Below, piece by piece: positions 15,480 through 24,760 of a stretch of 39,016 nucleotides of DNA (position 1 is its first letter; the number at the start of each line of letters is the position of its first letter). A model generated the notes under the pieces. That model was not told the DNA's origin. It saw only the letters and a program-made list of their open reading frames with translations, and ran no database searches. Position numbers and translations under genes: made by a program. The DNA comes from an uncultured Gammaproteobacteria bacterium (lineage in GTDB: Bacteria; Pseudomonadota; Gammaproteobacteria; Steroidobacterales; GCA-2729495). The stretch is from positions 1 through 39,016 of the forward strand of contig CAKZWQ010000047.1 in the NCBI GenBank assembly GCA_937921935.1, given 5' to 3'.

Positions 15480-17857
15480 GCCCTGTCTGGACACCCCCCG
15501 AGCGCGGCGAGCTGCCCGAGGATCTGTCGCTGGATGCCTTGATGACAAAGTCGGCAGAGCTGCGCGATGCGGGCAAGGGCAACCGGGTCAGCTATTCACG
15601 CAAAGTCTTCATCCCCTTAACGGAACTCTGCCGCGATGTTTGCCACTACTGCACTTACGCCAAAACACCGCGCCGGTTGAAACAGGCTTATCTTTCACCC
15701 GAGCAGGTACTGAGCATTGCCCGTGCAGGCCAGGCCGCCGGTTGTCGTGAGGCCCTGTTTACCCTGGGGGACAAACCCGAGCTGCGCTACCGCGCCGCCC
15801 GCGAGGCCCTGGATGATATGGGCTACGCCACGACCCTGGACTATCTGGCCGCTATGGCCCGGCTGGTGCTCGATGAAACCGGTCTGTTGCCGCACCTGAA
15901 TCCTGGCGTGATGACAGCCGATGACTATGCGCGGCTGCGGCCCCTGTCACCGTCCATGGGCATCATGCTGGAGTCCAGCTCGACCCGGCTAAGCCAGCGT
16001 GGCAGTCCCCACTTCGGCTCGCCCGACAAAGATCCTGAAGTCCGCCTGGCCGCTATTGCTGCGGCGGGCCATGCTCGCGTTGCCCTGACCTCGGGGATCC
16101 TGATTGGCATTGGTGAAACCCGCGAAGAACGCGTCGACAGCCTGCTCGCCTTGCGAAGCCTGCATGCACAACACGGCCATATCCAGGAAATCATCATCCA
16201 GAATTTCGTGCCTAAAGCGGTGACGAAGATGGCCCAGACACCCGCCCCGGATTTCGCAGAAATGCTGTGGACCATCGCGATGGCGCGCCAGATTTTCGGG
16301 CCAGACATGAACATTCAGGCGCCGCCCAATCTGAACGCCGGTCGCCTGTCGGAACTGGTGGCCGCCGGCATCAATGACTGGGGCGGCGTATCTCCGGTAA
16401 CCCCGGATCACGTCAATCCGGAATCGCCGTGGCCGCAACTGGATGCCCTGGCCGACCAGACCCGCGCTGCCGGCAAAGAACTGGTCCAGCGCCTGACGCT
16501 TTATCCCGAGTACATTCAGGCACGCAAAGTCTGGCTGGACCCGACACTGCAAGGCCCGGTGCTCAAGCACGCCGATGCCGATGGCCTGGCCCGGGACAGC
16601 GAGTGGTTTGCGGGCCTGAGCACCGAACCCCCGATCGCCGAGAGCCACGGCAAAGCCACAACCAGACGCAAGGAAACCATTGCCGGACTCATTGACAAGG
16701 CCCGCACCGGCGAACGCCTGAACGAAGGCGAAATTACCCGGCTGTTTACCGCCCGCCATGATGACGTGGACCTTCTAACCCGGGCAGCTGATGAACTTCG
16801 CGCAGAAGTTTGCGGTGACACGGTACATTTCGTTGTCAACCGCAACATTAATTACACCAACCTGTGCACCTACAAATGTCGCTTCTGCGCCTTTTCAAAA
16901 GGCAAGACCAGCGAAGACCTGCGCGGCGCGCCTTATGTGCTCAACCTTGAGGAAATCGGCCGCAGAACAGCCGAAGCCTGGTCGCGTGGCGCAACGGAAG
17001 TCTGCCTGCAGGGCGGCATCCATCCCGAGTTTAGTGGCCAGACCTACCTGGACATCTGCCGGGCCGTCAAACAGGCAGCGCCGGAGATTCATGTGCATGC
17101 TTTCTCCGCCCTGGAAGTTAGCCATGGTGCCGAAACACTGGGCATCAGCGTCGCCGAGTTCCTCGCAGAACTGCAGCGTGCCGGTCTGTCGAGCCTGCCG
17201 GGTACCGCCGCAGAAATTCTCGATGACGGCGTAAGGCAGCAAATCTGTCCGGACAAACTCGGCACCGACGAGTGGCTGAACGTCATCGGGTCTGCCCATG
17301 ACCTGGGGCTGCGAACGACCAGCACCATCATGTTCGGCCACCTGGAAACACCCGTGCACTGGGCGCGACATCTGCTGGCCTTGCGGGATCTGCAAGCCAG
17401 AACGGGCGGTATTACCGAGTTCGTGCCCCTGCCCTTCGTGCACCAGGAAGCGCCCATGTTCCGCCGCGGCGAATCACGGCCAGGACCCACCTGGCGGGAG
17501 GCTGTGCTCATGCATGCCGTCGCCCGACTGGCCCTGCACCCGCTGATTCCCAATATCCAGGCGTCCTGGGTCAAGCTCGGTCACGCGGGAGCGGCAGCCC
17601 TGCTGGCCATGGGCGTGAATGATTTTGGCGGAACGCTGATGAACGAATCCATCTCCCGCGCTGCCGGTGCCAGTCACGGACAGGAACTGGGTCCGGAAAA
17701 AATGGCCGCGGTGATCCGGGCGGCCGGGCGAGTGCCGGCCCAAAGAACCACCTTGTATGGCACACCGAGCAGCGAGCGCATCGTCGCAGGACGCAATGCC
17801 GAACCCTTGCAGACTCTGCAGTTTCAACCCGCTCGTCACTACCGGGCCGCCTCATGA
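15476..17857 (+). CDS. fbiC: Fo synthase, fused CofG-CofH (FbiC type)
   Basis: The 793-residue bifunctional radical-SAM enzyme makes the 5-deazaflavin chromophore Fo from tyrosine and the riboflavin precursor 5-amino-6-ribitylamino-uracil. Two CxxxCxxC iron-sulphur motifs are present: CRDVCHYC (C52, C56, C59) in the N-terminal CofG half and CTYKCRFC (C464, C468, C471) in the C-terminal CofH half. MNIQAPPNLNAG and the NDWGGVSPVTPDHVNPE segment are typical of CofG. The fusion is the bacterial form; archaea and cyanobacteria usually have separate proteins. It is coupled by ATGA overlaps to cofC upstream and to a small lipoprotein gene downstream. Confidence 0.96.
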   Translation: MSPVWTPPERGELPEDLSLDALMTKSAELRDAGKGNRVSYSRKVFIPLTELCRDVCHYCTYAKTPRRLKQAYLSPEQVLSIARAGQAAGCREALFTLGDKPELRYRAAREALDDMGYATTLDYLAAMARLVLDETGLLPHLNPGVMTADDYARLRPLSPSMGIMLESSSTRLSQRGSPHFGSPDKDPEVRLAAIAAAGHARVALTSGILIGIGETREERVDSLLALRSLHAQHGHIQEIIIQNFVPKAVTKMAQTPAPDFAEMLWTIAMARQIFGPDMNIQAPPNLNAGRLSELVAAGINDWGGVSPVTPDHVNPESPWPQLDALADQTRAAGKELVQRLTLYPEYIQARKVWLDPTLQGPVLKHADADGLARDSEWFAGLSTEPPIAESHGKATTRRKETIAGLIDKARTGERLNEGEITRLFTARHDDVDLLTRAADELRAEVCGDTVHFVVNRNINYTNLCTYKCRFCAFSKGKTSEDLRGAPYVLNLEEIGRRTAEAWSRGATEVCLQGGIHPEFSGQTYLDICRAVKQAAPEIHVHAFSALEVSHGAETLGISVAEFLAELQRAGLSSLPGTAAEILDDGVRQQICPDKLGTDEWLNVIGSAHDLGLRTTSTIMFGHLETPVHWARHLLALRDLQARTGGITEFVPLPFVHQEAPMFRRGESRPGPTWREAVLMHAVARLALHPLIPNIQASWVKLGHAGAAALLAMGVNDFGGTLMNESISRAAGASHGQELGPEKMAAVIRAAGRVPAQRTTLYGTPSSERIVAGRNAEPLQTLQFQPARHYRAAS

Positions 17858-18105
17858 AGGCAAATACGCAATCCCGTCGCCGGCGCACAGTCCTTTTGGG
17901 CGCCTGGTCCGTGCTTTCGAGTTTGCTCTTGCTGGGCCTGCTGCAGGCTTGCTCGCCACCTGACGAGGAGCCGGCCAGTGAGACCCCGCGTGAAGGGGTG
18001 TTTGACGATCAGATTGATACCCTGGACAAAGCAAAATCCGTTGAGCAGCAGCTAAAAGATTCGGCCGACGCACAACGTCGGTCCATCGAAGAACAAGGCG
18101 GTTAA
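17854..18105 (+). CDS. Small predicted lipoprotein at the end of the F420 operon
   Basis: The 83-residue product has a basic N-terminus (SRRRR), a hydrophobic segment and a lipobox LLQAC, with acylated Cys at residue 33, followed by a short, highly charged tail likely to be helical (DDQIDTLDKAKSVEQQLKDS). The start overlaps the fbiC stop as ATGA. I recognise no family. Its stop meets the convergent LLM gene: the two stop codons share TTAA and overlap by three bases. The role is unknown; a structural or chaperone lipoprotein is possible but unsupported. Confidence 0.8.
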   Translation: MKANTQSRRRRTVLLGAWSVLSSLLLLGLLQACSPPDEEPASETPREGVFDDQIDTLDKAKSVEQQLKDSADAQRRSIEEQGG

Positions 18106-19118
18106 AGATCGCGAATAGCGGGCAGCACCCGCTCGCCAAGAATCCGGATAGATTCTGCCGGGTCAGCATACAGCCGCAGGGAGATAGCCCCGAGTCCCGC
18201 CTGACTATAGCGGCGCAGCTTGTCGATCATTTTCTCGAGATCCGCCAGGGAACCACAAATCGTCACGTTATCGACGAGAGCGTCGAGCACGGGGTCAGGC
18301 ACACCGGCAACTTCTGAGTCACCCTTGCGAAATGCAGTGATAAATGCGGCACGACTGGTCATGACCAACTCGACCTCATCAGGACTGAGAAATTCAGCCA
18401 GTAGCCAGGGCCGGAAGATACCGCGCAAAAGCAACCAGCGCTTCGCTTCCTGACGGGCCTGGGCACCGTCGGCATAAACATGCCAGGCGGTGAAGGCGTT
18501 CGTGGCAAAACCGGGCCGGGCGCGACCATAAGTTTCAAGCCCCTCGTCGAGAGCAGCAATGGCCCGGGCCGACACGGCGGGAGGCATATCGCTCATCATG
18601 ATGCCGTCGGCGACGCGGGCAGCCATGCGCAGCATCTGGGACTGGCTTGCGCCTACATAGACCGGCGGGACAGGTGCATCAAGCCAGCCAAGCCGGAGGT
18701 GACGAACGCAATACAACTCGCCGTCGTAGTTAACTTCCTCGCCGCTGGCAGCGCCGTGCAGGATATCCACGCATTCCGCCACGGCGCGGACCCGTCGCCG
18801 GGGCTGGATATCCAGGGCCTCCAGCGCCTCGCCCCCGCCACCGACGACCAGCCGCGCCCGTCCGCCGGCCAGCTCATTGAGCGTCAGGTATGCCGTTGCG
18901 ATTCGCACGGGGTGCATATCGAAGGGATTCACCGCAACGGGCCCCAGATAAAGTCGGCTGGTGGCGCGCGCAAGGACCGACAGGTTGGCAAAGGGATCAC
19001 GGGAATCGAGCAGGCTGGATACCCAGACACCTCGAATACCGGCTGCTTCAGCCAGCTGACCCAACTCGGAAATTTCGTCCGCGCTGGCGCGCGTATCCAG
19101 AATTAGATCGATATCCAC
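18102..19118 (-). CDS. LLM-class F420-dependent oxidoreductase (paralogue of 30976-31998)
   Basis: The 338-residue TIM-barrel protein belongs to the bacterial luciferase-like/F420 reductase superfamily. Segments typical of it are ELGQLAEAAGIRGVWV, LYLGPVAVNPFDMHPVRIA, GGRARLVVGGGGEALEAL and PPVYVGASQSQMLRMAARVADG. It is clearly paralogous to the gene at 30976, sharing LGQLAE, GPVAV, LTLNE and the C-terminal SLRLYADPAESIR pattern. It is last in a three-LLM operon, six bases after the preceding gene. Cofactor choice (F420 or FMN) is inferred from the adjacent F420 operon and the family pattern. The substrate is unknown. Confidence 0.88.
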   Translation of the reverse strand: MDIDLILDTRASADEISELGQLAEAAGIRGVWVSSLLDSRDPFANLSVLARATSRLYLGPVAVNPFDMHPVRIATAYLTLNELAGGRARLVVGGGGEALEALDIQPRRRVRAVAECVDILHGAASGEEVNYDGELYCVRHLRLGWLDAPVPPVYVGASQSQMLRMAARVADGIMMSDMPPAVSARAIAALDEGLETYGRARPGFATNAFTAWHVYADGAQARQEAKRWLLLRGIFRPWLLAEFLSPDEVELVMTSRAAFITAFRKGDSEVAGVPDPVLDALVDNVTICGSLADLEKMIDKLRRYSQAGLGAISLRLYADPAESIRILGERVLPAIRDL

Positions 19119-19124
19119 AGAGAA

Positions 19125-20072
19125 TCAGCGCAACAAAGGAATGACTTCAGCAGCTAGCACTTCCATTTGCTCAACATAGTCCGACAGCGGATTCAATACG
19201 ATCATTTCTGCCCCGGCATCCAGCACGGGCCGCAAACCATCAGCCACCTGCTCAGGTGAACCCCAGGCACAGATATCGGCGACGAAATTGGGGTTGGCGT
19301 CGACCATCCAGGGATAGCGGGCACCGAAAAATTCATCCAGGCGACGCTTGGCCCGCTTCGCGTCCTTGTCGACGCCCAGGTAAACCCGCTTGGAAATAGG
19401 GAAAGTGGCCGGGTCGCGCTGTTCCTGCTCAAGGAATTGTCGCAACTGGTGAACCTGCAGGGCGAAATCCGGGGTAGTCGTCGGGCCGGCGCCCATGTAG
19501 CCGTCAGCCACTCGAGCGGCCCGATGCAGGGCATTGGGATGCTGGCCACCGAACCAGACGGGCAACGGCCGCTGCACCGGCTTGGGCTCCATGGCCGTGT
19601 TTTTGAGGGTGTAGAACTCGCCGTCAATATTGACGCGCTCCTGGCTCCACAGGGCACGCATGATCTCCAGCCCCTCATTGAAACGTCGCAGTGCCTGGTT
19701 AGCGCGGGTGCCAAAGTAAGAAAAATAATTATCGCCGGCGAATACCGGCCCCAGTCCGATTCCAAGAATCGCCCTGCCGTTACTCATGTTGTCCAGTGTG
19801 CTGAAACTCTTGGCCAGCTGCACCGCGTTACGAATGGGAAACACGATCACGGAAACACCCAGTTTCATCCGATCCGTTACCGCTGCTGCATAGCAAAGCA
19901 GACTGACCGACTCGTGCAGCGGCACATCACCTGCCACCTGATCCTGCACCCAGGCGCTCTCGTAGCCCAGTTCTTCGGCGCGCTGCAACGAACGCTTGAC
20001 TAGTTCCATATCGGCGCGCCCGTCCAAAAAAACCTGGGGGACGGGAATACCGAAAGTCGGCCCTGCACTCAT
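19125..20072 (-). CDS. LLM-class F420-dependent oxidoreductase
   Basis: The 315-residue protein has LLM hallmarks: RAEELGYESAWVQD near the N-terminus, MKLGVSVIVFPIRNAVQLAKSF, then NGRAILGIGLGP, the tail-binding region LPVWFGGQHPNALHRAARVADGYMG, and a C-terminal GSPEQVADGL. The start shares ATGA with the stop of the upstream LLM gene, so they are translated together. Different from its two operon neighbours in the N-terminal third, it is a separate subfamily rather than a recent duplicate. F420 use is likely but not proven by sequence. Confidence 0.88.
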   Translation of the reverse strand: MSAGPTFGIPVPQVFLDGRADMELVKRSLQRAEELGYESAWVQDQVAGDVPLHESVSLLCYAAAVTDRMKLGVSVIVFPIRNAVQLAKSFSTLDNMSNGRAILGIGLGPVFAGDNYFSYFGTRANQALRRFNEGLEIMRALWSQERVNIDGEFYTLKNTAMEPKPVQRPLPVWFGGQHPNALHRAARVADGYMGAGPTTTPDFALQVHQLRQFLEQEQRDPATFPISKRVYLGVDKDAKRAKRRLDEFFGARYPWMVDANPNFVADICAWGSPEQVADGLRPVLDAGAEMIVLNPLSDYVEQMEVLAAEVIPLLR

Positions 20073-21109
20073 AGCAATTCCTCGGCAAGTAATCGCATGG
20101 CTTGAACGGAGGCGCCACCGACCAGTAAAGACCCTATCTCACCACGAGCCCCGGCAGCCTGCCAGCGCTGCAGGTGATCGCGAATCCGGTCTGCAGACCC
20201 TACCAGAGCGCAGTCATCGATGAGTTGTTCCGGCACGGCGGCGGCCGCCTCGACTTTGCGGCCAGACAGGTAAAGGTCCTGAATGGCAGCAGCTTCTGCT
20301 GCATACCCCATACGCGACGCATACATGGCGTAGAAATTCTTTTCACGTGGCCCCATGCCGCCTATATAAAGCGCCAGGTGCTGCCTGACGGGCAAGCGAC
20401 AAGCCTCCAGATCATCACCGAGGACCACGTAGACCAGGGGGGCAACGTCAAAATCCGCCAGGCTTTTTTCGCGCGCAGCCTGGGCAAAACCTTCCTCAAG
20501 AAAGTCACCGATTAATTCGAAGCGATCGGGATTCATCCAGATGGGAAATACCCCGTCAGCCACTTCACCCGCGGTACGTAAACCATTGGGTGTAATCGCG
20601 GCGGTATAGATGGGCAAAGCCGGGTTGCCGCGCAAAATACCCTTCATGGGTGAACCCAGACCCGTGGCTCCCTCACCGTGATAGGGAATCTGGTAATGAA
20701 CGCCCTCGTGCTCCAGGGGCGCCTTGCGCGCCAGCACCTGACGAATGATGCTGATGTACTCGCGCGTGCGCGTCATAGGCTTGCCATAGGGGACGCCATA
20801 CCAGCCCTCGACGACGCGGGGGCCCGACGGCCCGAGGCCCAGCATAAAGCGGCCCCCTGACAGGGCATCCAGGGTCATGGCAGTCATGGCGGCGCAGGTG
20901 GGGGTGCGGGCCGGCATCTGCATGATCGCCGTGCCCACCTTGATTCGCTGCGTCTGCGCCAGAATCCACGCGGCGGGCGATACCGCATCGGTGCCATAAG
21001 CCTCGGCTGTCCAAACGGAATCGAAGCCCAGGCGCTCGGCTTCGAGCACCGTATCCATGGGCAAGTTGACCTGGGCCGGCGAATAACCGGCCATGAATCC
21101 AAGTTTCAC
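20069..21109 (-). CDS. LLM-class F420-dependent oxidoreductase, first gene of the three-LLM operon
   Basis: The 346-residue protein starts at a GTG (KLGFMAGYSPAQ) and shows the F420-dependent LLM pattern: AERLGFDSVWTAEAYGTDA, RIKVGTAIMQMPARTP, GRFMLGLGPSGPRVVEGWYG, TREYISIIRQVL, and IYTAAITPNGLRTAGEVADG. The GPSGPxVxEGWxG segment is that of mycobacterial F420H2-dependent reductases. There is no good Shine-Dalgarno before the GTG. Its stop overlaps the next LLM gene by four bases. Confidence 0.9.
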   Translation of the reverse strand: MKLGFMAGYSPAQVNLPMDTVLEAERLGFDSVWTAEAYGTDAVSPAAWILAQTQRIKVGTAIMQMPARTPTCAAMTAMTLDALSGGRFMLGLGPSGPRVVEGWYGVPYGKPMTRTREYISIIRQVLARKAPLEHEGVHYQIPYHGEGATGLGSPMKGILRGNPALPIYTAAITPNGLRTAGEVADGVFPIWMNPDRFELIGDFLEEGFAQAAREKSLADFDVAPLVYVVLGDDLEACRLPVRQHLALYIGGMGPREKNFYAMYASRMGYAAEAAAIQDLYLSGRKVEAAAAVPEQLIDDCALVGSADRIRDHLQRWQAAGARGEIGSLLVGGASVQAMRLLAEELL

Positions 21110-21161
21110 GGGACAGCGGCCTGCTTGAACGCGACCGCCTTAGTTTAGCTGATTGGACCCC

Positions 21162-21752
21162 TTAGCCGTCGAGGACGGCATCGCCCTGGCGCTTGGCTTT
21201 GCCCTGCTGGTCGTCCGTGGAGCCGCCGCCCGCCCCTTCCTTCAGCATGTCGAGGCGTTCATTGGGCTCATCACGTTCGGCAATAAGTTGATCGATCTCT
21301 ACCTGCACGTTGCCAGTGCTGGTATTACCGAGATTGAGCTCGGTTTCCATGTCGCGAATCTGGATCTGGGCCCGGATGCTATGTTCGGCCCGCTCCTTTA
21401 GTTCCGTACGCAGGCTTTGGGTCTTCTCACACTCTTCCTGCAAATGCGCGCCGAGTTGTGAGGCCTTGGCGGTAATCTTCTTGAGTTGACCACGACATTC
21501 GTCGAGTTCTTCTCGCAAGACATTGCGCTCCTCGCGCAGCGCTTCCAGTTCTGTCTCCGCCTGTTCGAGTGTCTTGCGGGTGACCCGAAGGTCAGCTTCC
21601 ACTCCGCGCATTTGCTTGTCGTGTGCCGCGTCGTTCTTCTTCGCGTCAGCGGCCGAGCGTCGGCCCAGCAGGGAGCCAAGCTTCGCGAGCACGTAGCCGC
21701 CTGTGAACGCCAGGGCGGCGAGAACCGCGGGTATTTCAAGAATATTTAACAT
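21162..21752 (-). CDS. Membrane-anchored coiled-coil protein of unknown function
   Basis: The 196-residue protein starts with one hydrophobic helix (residues 4-24), which would anchor it in the inner membrane, then a basic patch, then a long heptad-rich stretch from about 45 to 170 that should form a coiled coil (TLEQAETELEALREERNVL and similar). The tail is Gly/Ser/Asp-rich. No family is recognised. It lies 52 bases before the LLM operon on the same strand and may or may not belong to it. Confidence 0.75.
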   Translation of the reverse strand: MLNILEIPAVLAALAFTGGYVLAKLGSLLGRRSAADAKKNDAAHDKQMRGVEADLRVTRKTLEQAETELEALREERNVLREELDECRGQLKKITAKASQLGAHLQEECEKTQSLRTELKERAEHSIRAQIQIRDMETELNLGNTSTGNVQVEIDQLIAERDEPNERLDMLKEGAGGGSTDDQQGKAKRQGDAVLDG

Positions 21753-21859
21753 AAACCAATGTCCAAGTGCTTTCGCACCCGATCACATTAGCCAATGCGC
21801 CCGGTTACGGGCTGCGCTGCAGTTCTCAGTTCCTGCCCTCGGCCGGCAGCCGTCAGCCG

Positions 21860-22702
21860 TCAGGCGGCAGGTTTGGCGGTCATTTTCTCCGGGTAATACC
21901 GCTCAAGGAAATCCAGCAGCTCGCGAGGATACTCCGCGATGCTATCCAGTTTCCGCGCCGGGCCGACCCACAGTGCATGCCCCCCCATCTCTTCCATCGC
22001 CATCCAGGGCAGATAAGGCGAGATGTAGGTGGGTGTTGCGGTCGTATATACCTTGGGCAGGTTCGGGTCCTGCAGCTCGCTGACCAGGCCCCGAATCAAT
22101 TGATGCTCCCCCTGAGGCAGGCCGGGCGGATAGGCCCGCCGCATGGTCAGCCAGACATGGGGGCCGGATTCGCCCCACTCCAGCAGGTTCTGGATCTGGG
22201 GTTCCGTCGGCAGTGGCCGGGGATCATCGGAGCGTTTGAAGCCGTACTTCGAGAAAATGTAGTGCGCCTTGATGGAAATCGTATTGCCGATGACTTCCCG
22301 GCGCTCCCCGTTGTAGGGATTGGTAAAAACTTCAATACGCTTGCCCGTTTCTCGATCGCGGAAAAAACTCGCAGTGGCTGCGTAGGCGTGGTAACTGCCG
22401 TCCGGCTGACGCTCGTAGTAATCGATCTCAGAACCTTCGTAATCCACCAGCGGGCGCGGACCCTGGCCTGGCAGGACCGCGTAAAGGGTCCCGTAGTACC
22501 ACTGCGGTACGTCCTCTGCGATCAGGCTGCCACGCATCTTGACCATGGCCGTCAGGGCATCATCAGGATCCGTCAGATCAAGACTTTGCCTGACGGCAGC
22601 CGGGCCGCAGCCTGGCAACAGGGTGGTGGCGGCTGAGGCCGCTGCGGCACCGAGCAGCTGCCGGCGCGTGGGTTTAACTCCAAACAATATAGGTTCCCTC
22701 AT
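21860..22702 (-). CDS. DUF1838 protein with Tat/lipoprotein signal
   Basis: The 280-residue protein begins with a twin-arginine motif (TRRQLLG, residues 12-18), an Ala-rich hydrophobic stretch and a lipobox-like LLPGC, so it is probably exported folded and may be lipidated. The mature part resembles DUF1838: TNPYNGERREV, PTYISPYLPWMAMEEMGGHALWVG and FLERYYPEKM match equivalent positions in the second DUF1838 protein at 28368-29252. The family's biochemical role is unknown to me. Its start overlaps the stop of the PQQ dehydrogenase gene (ATGA), which implies joint production in the periplasm. Confidence 0.85.
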   Translation of the reverse strand: MREPILFGVKPTRRQLLGAAAASAATTLLPGCGPAAVRQSLDLTDPDDALTAMVKMRGSLIAEDVPQWYYGTLYAVLPGQGPRPLVDYEGSEIDYYERQPDGSYHAYAATASFFRDRETGKRIEVFTNPYNGERREVIGNTISIKAHYIFSKYGFKRSDDPRPLPTEPQIQNLLEWGESGPHVWLTMRRAYPPGLPQGEHQLIRGLVSELQDPNLPKVYTTATPTYISPYLPWMAMEEMGGHALWVGPARKLDSIAEYPRELLDFLERYYPEKMTAKPAA

Positions 22703-24666
22703 TTAGGCAAGGCGTAGGCCAGCAAATAGTCATCGATGCCCTGCGCGTAGTACCAACTGTGACCGCCGGCTGCAAAAACCACGAATTGCCGGCCGTCAGC
22801 CTCGTAGGTCATGGGCGTAGCCTGGGCAGAGGTGGGTGCCGTCACCTGCCAGAGCACCTCACCGGTATCAATATCGTAGGCATGAACCTGCGAGTCCGAA
22901 GTCGCCCCGATAAAAATCAGGCCGCCACCCGTGATAATGGGTCCGCCGGCTGACGGTGTGCCGAAGTTCAGGGGGATGGGCACGGGCATCAGCTTGTCGA
23001 GAGTACCGAAGGGAATTTTCCACTTGATATCACCCTCCACCATGTCCACGGCCACCAGCATGTTCCATGGCGGCGCGGTGCACGGTGAGAAGGAAGGCGA
23101 AAACAGCGGGCCTTGCTCCACCGCATAGGGCGTGCCGCCGATGTAGCCCGGCCCCTGCATGGGCGCACCGGCACCGGGCTTGCTGGCCTGCTCGGGATCG
23201 ACCTCCTCGCGGGGAATCAGCTTCACGTAGTAAGGAATCTGGGACACCGGGGTCACCAGCAAATTTCGCTTCGGGTCAAAAGCGCCGCCACCCCAGTTAC
23301 TGCCTCCGCCAGGTTGCGGGTACATGATGGTGCCCTGGGTACTCATAGGCTCGTAGTGGCTGCCATGGCGCATGGAGGCGATCTTCTTGCGGCAGGCATT
23401 GCGATCGAAAACGGTAAAGCCCCAGGCGTCATCGACGGAAATTGAATTGCGCACCAGCACCGGCGGCTTGACCGGGAAAGGTTGCGTGGGCGAAAGAACT
23501 TCCCCCGGAATATCCGTATCTGTGGGTACCGGCCGTTCCTCGATGGGGAACAAAGGCTCACCGGTTTCCCGATTGAAGACAAATACCATACCCGTCTTAA
23601 CCAGCTGGATAACCGCGGGGACGGTTTCTTCGTCGCGCCGGATATCCACGACGATGGGCGGCGAGCCCACATCACGATCCCAGACATCATGGTGCAAAGT
23701 CTGGAAATGCCATACAACCTCGCCGGTGTTGCCACGGATGGCGATAATGGAATTGGCGTAGCGATTATCGCCAGGCCGGTGCACACCCCAATAGTTCGGT
23801 GCCGGACTTGCGGTGGGAATAAACAGCAGGTCGCGCTCATTATCGACAGACATGGGCGTCCAGTTGTTGCCGCCACCGACTTCAGCAGGCGTCGGCTCAA
23901 GGCCTGCGCCGGCGTCGCGAACCAGGGGATCAAATGTCCAGCGCAATTTGCCCGTCCGCGCATCAAAGCCGCGGATCGCACCATTAACCGAACTTGCACT
24001 CTCGAATTTGTTCGATGTGGAACTCACAGCCACCACATCCTGGACAACAGCCGGCGGTGACAGTAGCTGGGTTGCATCGACGCCTTCAGCGGGCAATGTG
24101 CTCCGAATCAATACGTCCACATCGACCGTACCTGCGTCGCCAAAATCTTCGCACGCGGCTCCGCTGCTGGCATCAATAGCAAGCAATCTTTTGTCGGCCG
24201 TCGCGATAAACAGACGGGAGCTGCAAATTTTCTCCGGATCAGGCTCAGGTGACTGCCACAAGGCCACACCTTTGCACTTGAAGCGCCCAGCCAGGGGACG
24301 CTTGTCGATCTCCGGATCAAAGCTCCAGCGTTCTTCGCCGGAAACGGGATCCAGCGCGATCACCCGGGTAAAAGGGTCGCAGACCACCAGGTGTCCGCCG
24401 GCATCCTGGGGCAACAGAATCGGCGTCGCCTGAAAATCAATGGCCCAGCGCAGGGCGGGATTCGCCTTGACTGCGCCGGTGCGATAAGTCCAGGCCAGTT
24501 CCAGCTCACTGACATTGGTCCGGTTGATCTGGTCGAGGGCCGAAAACCGGCTGCCCCCGGGATCGCCGCCGTAAGCCGGCCAACCCTGCGCATGGGCAAC
24601 GGCCAGCGACAGAACCCAGAGGGTCACCAGGGAAACGGGCAGCCGCGCAGATTTCATCATTAACAA
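22699..24666 (-). CDS. Periplasmic PQQ-dependent dehydrogenase (quinoprotein, glucose-dehydrogenase-like)
   Basis: The 655-residue protein has a Sec signal peptide ending near AHAQG and then an eight-bladed propeller of the quinoprotein alcohol/glucose dehydrogenase type. Typical pieces are WPAYGGDPGGSRFSALDQIN, NNWTPMSVD, the blade repeat GEVVWHFQTLHHDVWDRDV, GGSNWGGGAFDP and the final GRQFVVFAAGGHSWYYAQG. There is no CxxCH haem motif, so it is not a quinohaemoprotein, and no N-terminal multi-span membrane domain as in Gcd. Electrons should pass to a membrane quinone or a separate cytochrome. The substrate is unknown; sugars or secondary alcohols are possible. It is coupled to the exported DUF1838 gene. 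Confidence 0.93.
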   Translation of the reverse strand: MLMMKSARLPVSLVTLWVLSLAVAHAQGWPAYGGDPGGSRFSALDQINRTNVSELELAWTYRTGAVKANPALRWAIDFQATPILLPQDAGGHLVVCDPFTRVIALDPVSGEERWSFDPEIDKRPLAGRFKCKGVALWQSPEPDPEKICSSRLFIATADKRLLAIDASSGAACEDFGDAGTVDVDVLIRSTLPAEGVDATQLLSPPAVVQDVVAVSSTSNKFESASSVNGAIRGFDARTGKLRWTFDPLVRDAGAGLEPTPAEVGGGNNWTPMSVDNERDLLFIPTASPAPNYWGVHRPGDNRYANSIIAIRGNTGEVVWHFQTLHHDVWDRDVGSPPIVVDIRRDEETVPAVIQLVKTGMVFVFNRETGEPLFPIEERPVPTDTDIPGEVLSPTQPFPVKPPVLVRNSISVDDAWGFTVFDRNACRKKIASMRHGSHYEPMSTQGTIMYPQPGGGSNWGGGAFDPKRNLLVTPVSQIPYYVKLIPREEVDPEQASKPGAGAPMQGPGYIGGTPYAVEQGPLFSPSFSPCTAPPWNMLVAVDMVEGDIKWKIPFGTLDKLMPVPIPLNFGTPSAGGPIITGGGLIFIGATSDSQVHAYDIDTGEVLWQVTAPTSAQATPMTYEADGRQFVVFAAGGHSWYYAQGIDDYLLAYALPK

Positions 24667-24760
24667 CTTCCGAAAATATTCAGTGAGAGATTATTCATCG
24701 CCGTCACGCCGGCTGCCACTCGAGATCCCTCGGCGGGTCCTCGCAGCGGTCGGCTGATCG

